NCBI GenBank assembly: GCA_036873135.1
Contig: JAPTYO010000002.1
Coordinates: 40,601,452 to 40,665,451, forward strand
Length of the DNA: 64,000 nt
Reading direction: 5' to 3'
Source: Clarkia xantiana subsp. parviflora
Taxonomy: Eukaryota; Streptophyta; Magnoliopsida; Myrtales; Onagraceae
In this document: piece after piece, positions 59,901-64,000 of the stretch
Numbering within the stretch: position 1 is the first letter of the stretch
Layout: each line of letters opens with the position of its first letter
Made by a program: the position numbers and the translations under genes
Notes under the pieces: model-generated
Database searches by the model: none
Told to the model about the DNA's origin: nothing
What the model saw: the letters and a program-made list of their open reading frames with translations, nothing else

Positions 59901-60817
59901 AACAATATTCGAGGAACATAACAGCACCTGCGGCAGAGTTGAGCCCAATTGCGAACTCATGGCCCTCCGCGCAGTGGGGCATCGATCGGAGAGGTCCACT
60001 CCCAAGATCCAAGGGGCAACCCAAGTTTATTTTGGTATCCATCGACTACTTCTACAAGTGGATAGAAGCCAAGGCATTGGCACGAACAACTAACGCTCAG
60101 ATACTCGATTTTATTCGAAACCACATTGTGGTGCGATAAAGTGTCCCGAAGGTGCTCATAAGAGACAACGGACCTCAGTTCAAAAGTGTTAGAATGAAAA
60201 CATACCGTGAAAGGCTAAACATAGACCACCGTTTCGCATATGTGCATCACACGCAGACTAATGGCCAGGTAGAGTCAGCCAACAAGATTATCCTGGATGG
60301 TCTAAAGAAAAAAGTCCACGCATTAAAGGGTGGATGGGCAGAGGAGCGCATCAGCGTACTTTGGGCGGTGCGCATAACACCCAAAGAAGCAACAGGTGAA
60401 ACACCATTCAGTATGGTGTATGGAACGGAGGCGGTTGCCCCCGTAGAGATAGTTGTTGCATCATATCGAACAACTCACTTTGATCCTCAATCAAATGAGG
60501 AGGAGATGCGCCTAGACCTCGATCTGGCAGACGAGAGGCGATAGAAGTCAGAGGAGCTGCAAGCCAGGATGCGCCTAATCACTGCAAGATACTACAACAA
60601 AAAGGTCAAATTAAGACAATTCCATGTAGGCGAGATGGTGTGGAGAAGGAATGAGTTCTCACACTTCGATAAAATCAACAAGTTATCTCCAAAGTGGGAA
60701 GGACCATATAAGATAGCTTCCGTACCATACATCAACGCATATCGCCTTCAGGATGCAGATGGCAACATCTCTACAAACACATTCAGCGGGGGACACTTGA
60801 AAAAGTTCCACGCCTAA
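56963..60817 (+). pseudogene. pol: B2 pol: protease, RT, RNase H, integrase (broken)
   Basis: Protease (MNIKRILVDDGSSPNILTKA, near 57130-57190), RT (MRMCIDYRDLNNACPKD; AYVDDMVVKS near 58252-58281), RNase H (MYTDGSSNVGGGGSGAG near 59114-59165) and integrase (HEGQGACHEWEW, ECDSCQQY, WGIDRRGPLP, IRDNGPQFKS, NGQVESANK) ending SGGHLKKFHA. Stops at 57617-57619, 58025-58027, 59338-59340, near 59448 and 59488, and at 60542-60544. Frameshifts near 58740, 59640 and 60140. The first catalytic Asp is kept, but the following L-V is R-R. Gag is absent: REVYA, just upstream of protease in A2, appears only about 90 bp after the primer site. Confidence 0.92.
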
Positions 60818-61289
60818 GGGAAGACTTCCTACTTAGCTATGAAGCCCCCGTATCAAGCTTTTTTACTTTACTTATTATATGCATTACTTGAAGGAGATTT
60901 ATAACTCCATACATATGCAACTATGTAACTGCGAAAACAATCTAACGAAGTTAAGGCATTCTCGTAGGTATATTACTACATTATACACCATACTCAGAAA
61001 TCACACCAAGTAGCGGACTATACGCATATCATTTGCTTCAACAATACAAGCTATTATGCTAATTACAATAAACAGCTTATATTTTACAACGCCGACATGG
61101 ATATTTTCAACATCAAGAACGAGCACACAAACGCTTTCTATCTCGCTCGACATTTATTACGAACAGTGTCGACAACACTTCACACCTTGGAATTCTTCCA
61201 AGTCTTATTCTCAAATGTAACACGATGCGATATTTGTCTGAGAACATCCGCATGTTTACATCAGTCATTCCTTGAATTTTTATAAAAAC

Positions 61290-61490
61290 AGGATGCGACT
61301 ACATACATTAGGGACTGATAACCCCGCATGGTGCGACATCCTCTTTACGAGGGCAACCCATATTTATTACAGGGCGTTGCATCTATCTTCCAGGGACCAC
61401 CCCACATGGCGCGACATACTATTTACGAGGCATCCTCATGTTTATTACAGGACATGGAATCCCCCTTCCGGGGACCATCCCCCAGTGCAT
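61290..61490. repeat. two-copy tandem repeat in B2
   Basis: GGGACTGATAACCCCGCATG / GGGACCACCCCACATGGCGC blocks, each followed by CGACATmCT and TTTATTACAGG, recur about 80 bp apart, with a partial third copy. Confidence 0.65.
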
Positions 61491-61619
61491 GATAGGACTC
61501 GGGTAAGAGGGCAACCGCATGTTAACCTACTGCGTACTATCAACTCTGGCAGCGTTTATTTCAACAAATCGACCAGGAGGCATCCTGCAGTCGCCGCTAT
61601 ACGCACTATATCAAAAACT

Positions 61620-62190
61620 CATCCAAATTTACAAGTCGAGTCGTGTAACAATGCTATCTTGCAGGTGAGAAAATAGTGAAAATAAAACACATCCAAATTA
61701 GCAAGTCGTGTCTTGCCACAACGTCGCCTTTGAGAGGACCAAGAGACGGTAAAAACTGCAAGTCGTACGAACGCAGTCTTGTACAGCCCCTTGGAATAAC
61801 CAAGTAGAGGTGTAGTAGTATCGCAAGATAAGTACTGAAATAGCCACGGAAAGTATCGCAACAACGCTACAATGGGGGTGCCAAAGAAGCGGAAACAAAA
61901 CACATAAAAATTAGCAAGTCGTTTCTTGCCACAACGTCATCTTGGAATGGTCAAAGAGACGATAAAAACTACAAGGCGTTTTACACGACCTCTGTCCCAC
62001 CCCTTGGTATAACCAAGTTGAGGCGAGCATCGCAAGGTACGTACATGTACTAGCCAATAGAAAGCCCTGCAACAACGTTACGAGGGATATGCCCGAATAA
62101 AAGATGGAAAAACGCACCAAACTTAACAAGTAGCGTCTTGTCACAACGTCGCCTTAGAATGGACTAAGAGACGGTATAAACTAATTTCTT
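61620..62190. repeat. 213-bp tandem repeat in B2
   Basis: GCAAGTCGTGTCTTGCCACA recurs at 61701, 61914 and (diverged) 62127, so about 2.5 copies at a 213-bp period. It occupies the gap between the convergent pol and antisense genes. Confidence 0.82.
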
Positions 62191-62239
62191 GACTCGTCAA
62201 GACGACATGGCGACGTGTGAATAAGGACAAGTACCCAAG

Positions 62240-62318
62240 TTCCAAGTGTCGAGTGCTGAGTGCCAAGTGCCATGCGCCAAGTGCCGAGTGCCGAGTGCCA
62301 AGTCCCAAGTGTCGTTCT
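62240..62318. repeat. heptamer array RAGTGCC in B2
   Basis: About ten imperfect units of GAGTGCC/AAGTGCC in a row. It follows the 213-bp array. Family A and C have different arrays at this place. Confidence 0.85.
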
Positions 62319-62897
62319 AAAGTCTTGCGTGTTACTACCAACAAACACGACAAGTACGAGATACATGTTTTTAACACACTCCTACATATTATGCCATGCC
62401 TTGGGAACAACCAAGAGGAGCACGCGACTCATAACGACGCACATCCTATCATCACAACTACAGATATTACATCAATTCAAACAAGTATTTTCAATCCTAT
62501 TATACAAGTTTAAACCACATGGACAAATACGTTAACGAGAGGTATGAAATATTACTACTAAGTTATCATGCATTTTTAAAAAGTTTCTATGGCAGGTTCA
62601 TACGACAGTGTCAGACATCAAAGCATAAGCATAAAAGGTTCAAGGGGAAAACACCCAAAATGTAACCTCAACCCGACACGGGGAGCCAAAATTATTTACA
62701 AAGGTTCGATAGGAAACCAATGATCAACACAACGCTACGTCAGATGCATCAACAACATCATGTGCATCAACAACACCAGATGCATCAATAACACCGGATG
62801 GTTCGGTTACAACCTCATCATGAGAGTTCCTCACCACAACATTGACATCACCGTCATCACCAAACACCAAGTCAATCTGAGGACCATACTCAATCTG

Positions 62898-64000
62898 TTA
62901 TGCATTCGCGTCTCGACGGCGCAATGCATTCACGTGCCCAGTCGCAAACCTAGCATATGGGCCCAACTGTCCAAAAAGGAAATCGGAGGCAAGAGTATGT
63001 ACCCTCTCAATGTAATCCTCAACAAAGTCATACATCATAGTATCAACACTGGCTCGAACAGCAGCATGAAAAGACTCCGTACTCGGGTACTCTGCAAACC
63101 CTGCATCCTTACCCACCTTATAAGCATTCTCCTGCACAGTCTGCGGGGATAGGGCATGCCCCTCGATATCATCAGACTCCTTCTTCTCAAGAGCAATCAC
63201 CTCGGACTCGAGCTAAGCAACTCGATTCTGGCAAATAGACGCACTCGTCTGCATCAGCAACTTTAGCACCAAAAAGACGGGCCTTCTCCTTGCCAATAGC
63301 AAGCTCGCGACAAACTGTGTCGCACTGGTCCTGAACAACCTTCTTCTCCTCTCTGAGTTCAATCACGAACGAGGACAAGTTCCCAACGTCTGCAATGACC
63401 TGAAATGCAACACAACATCCAACATGGAACAAGTTATAACAATAGAGCTCATTGGCATACAAATCATAAGAGAGTAAAAACTGACAGTCTCAGGTGCGAA
63501 ACGTGTCAGCGCGCCTTCGGTATACGCGCGTGCATCGTCCGACTCACTAGGACGAACCCTCTGATCACCAGGAGGGACACACCTCTACAACACACGCACC
63601 CCCACCTCGGGAGTGCTCAACTTGGAATCCTTGGCAAAACGATGTTCGCCAGCAGCAAAAGGAGCCCAACCCACCCCCACAATATCACCCTCGAGAGGAC
63701 GAACTAAATCAGTGCGGCCGAGCGCAACAAGGGGTGCAACACCTATAAATGCAGAGACAAATAAACAGCAAGAAAAACAGTACAAGTACAATAAAAAGAT
63801 AGAAGCGTAAGTTATGTACCTCCTAGAGGAGTCCTCTCTTCCGAAGTCTAGTCCCTTGACTGGGGCAGAAGGAGCAGGCGCGCGACTCTCAACTCCCTTC
63901 CCTTTGTCGCGGGAAGGAGTCTTGGATAACTCAGTAGCCCTCGAGCGCTTTGGGTCACTCGAGGGACGCACCCCAGAGTCGTGCCTCTTAGACGAAGTGC
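62898..64000 (-). pseudogene. B2 antisense gene, 3' part
   Basis: Read right to left from the edge. Basic/Ser segment with RPSSDPKRSR at about 63970; possible GT-AG intron near 63820-63745 (GTACAT...TTATAG). Then GVAPLVALGRTDLVRPLEGD with VGWAPF. Coiled-coil part DTVCRELAIGKEKARL near 63330-63285, and ENAYKVGKDAGFAEYPSTES to FATGHVNALRRRD at 63140-62900. It parallels the C-terminal half of the A-family antisense product in layout, with little sequence identity. Frames change several times, so this copy is probably broken. The 5' end is outside the window. Confidence 0.65.

Larger units (their letters stand above)
56261..64000 (+). mobile_element. Tat-type LTR retrotransposon B2, gag deleted, 3' end outside window
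   Basis: 5' LTR, primer site, about 90 bp of leader, then protease, RT, RNase H and integrase, repeat-rich DNA, and an antisense gene running off the right edge. It shares the 61-64 kb region with B1 at 9.1-11 kb. Pol has many stops. Confidence 0.9.

Overview
This window is plant nuclear DNA, almost certainly from a flowering plant and probably a eudicot. It is a block of nested LTR retrotransposons of the Ty3/gypsy Tat type around one small gene-bearing island. The only intact host gene I can support is a single-exon FLOWERING-PROMOTING FACTOR 1-like gene at 45823-46149.

Layout. I call the three related element families A, B and C. A1 (+ strand, 1-9131) runs in from the left edge with a broken pol, a minisatellite, an antisense gene and its 3' LTR. 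It sits in B1 (+ strand, pieces 9132-11692, 20628-21509 and about 39247-40045). B1 also received A3 (- strand, 11693-20627, perfect 5-bp target duplication GCGAA) and C (+ strand, 21510-about 39246). C in turn was split by A2 (- strand, 24761-33418), so nesting is three deep. From 40046 to 56260 lies an AT-rich island with the FPF1-like gene, a MULE-type MITE, a TRIM-like element, a truncated chromovirus (46.8-49.9 kb), a truncated Ty1/copia element (50.4-54.5 kb) and a separate copia gag scrap. B2 (+ strand, 56261 to the right edge) is another family B copy without gag.

How the parts fit. All three families share one plan: LTR, TGGCGCC-type primer-binding site, gag, protease, RT, RNase H, integrase, then a tandem-repeat array, then a gene on the opposite strand, a polypurine tract and the 3' LTR. 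In family A the antisense gene can be read as a four-exon gene (ATGTCTG in exon 1, GT-AG introns of 111, 74 and 78 nt in A3). It has its own TATA box next to the 3' LTR, kept in all three A copies. Its protein has an N-terminal domain ending in a W-K-x-S-Y-F-F motif, a Pro/Ser-rich middle and a coiled-coil acidic C-terminus. Homologous parts are visible in C and, less fully, in B. Every copy seen here is broken by stops, frameshifts, deletions or duplications.

No full-length functional retroelement is present. A2 comes closest, with an open gag-protease frame of 797 codons and two 718-bp LTRs. Start codons, splice sites and element borders were read by eye; divergence figures are eye counts.
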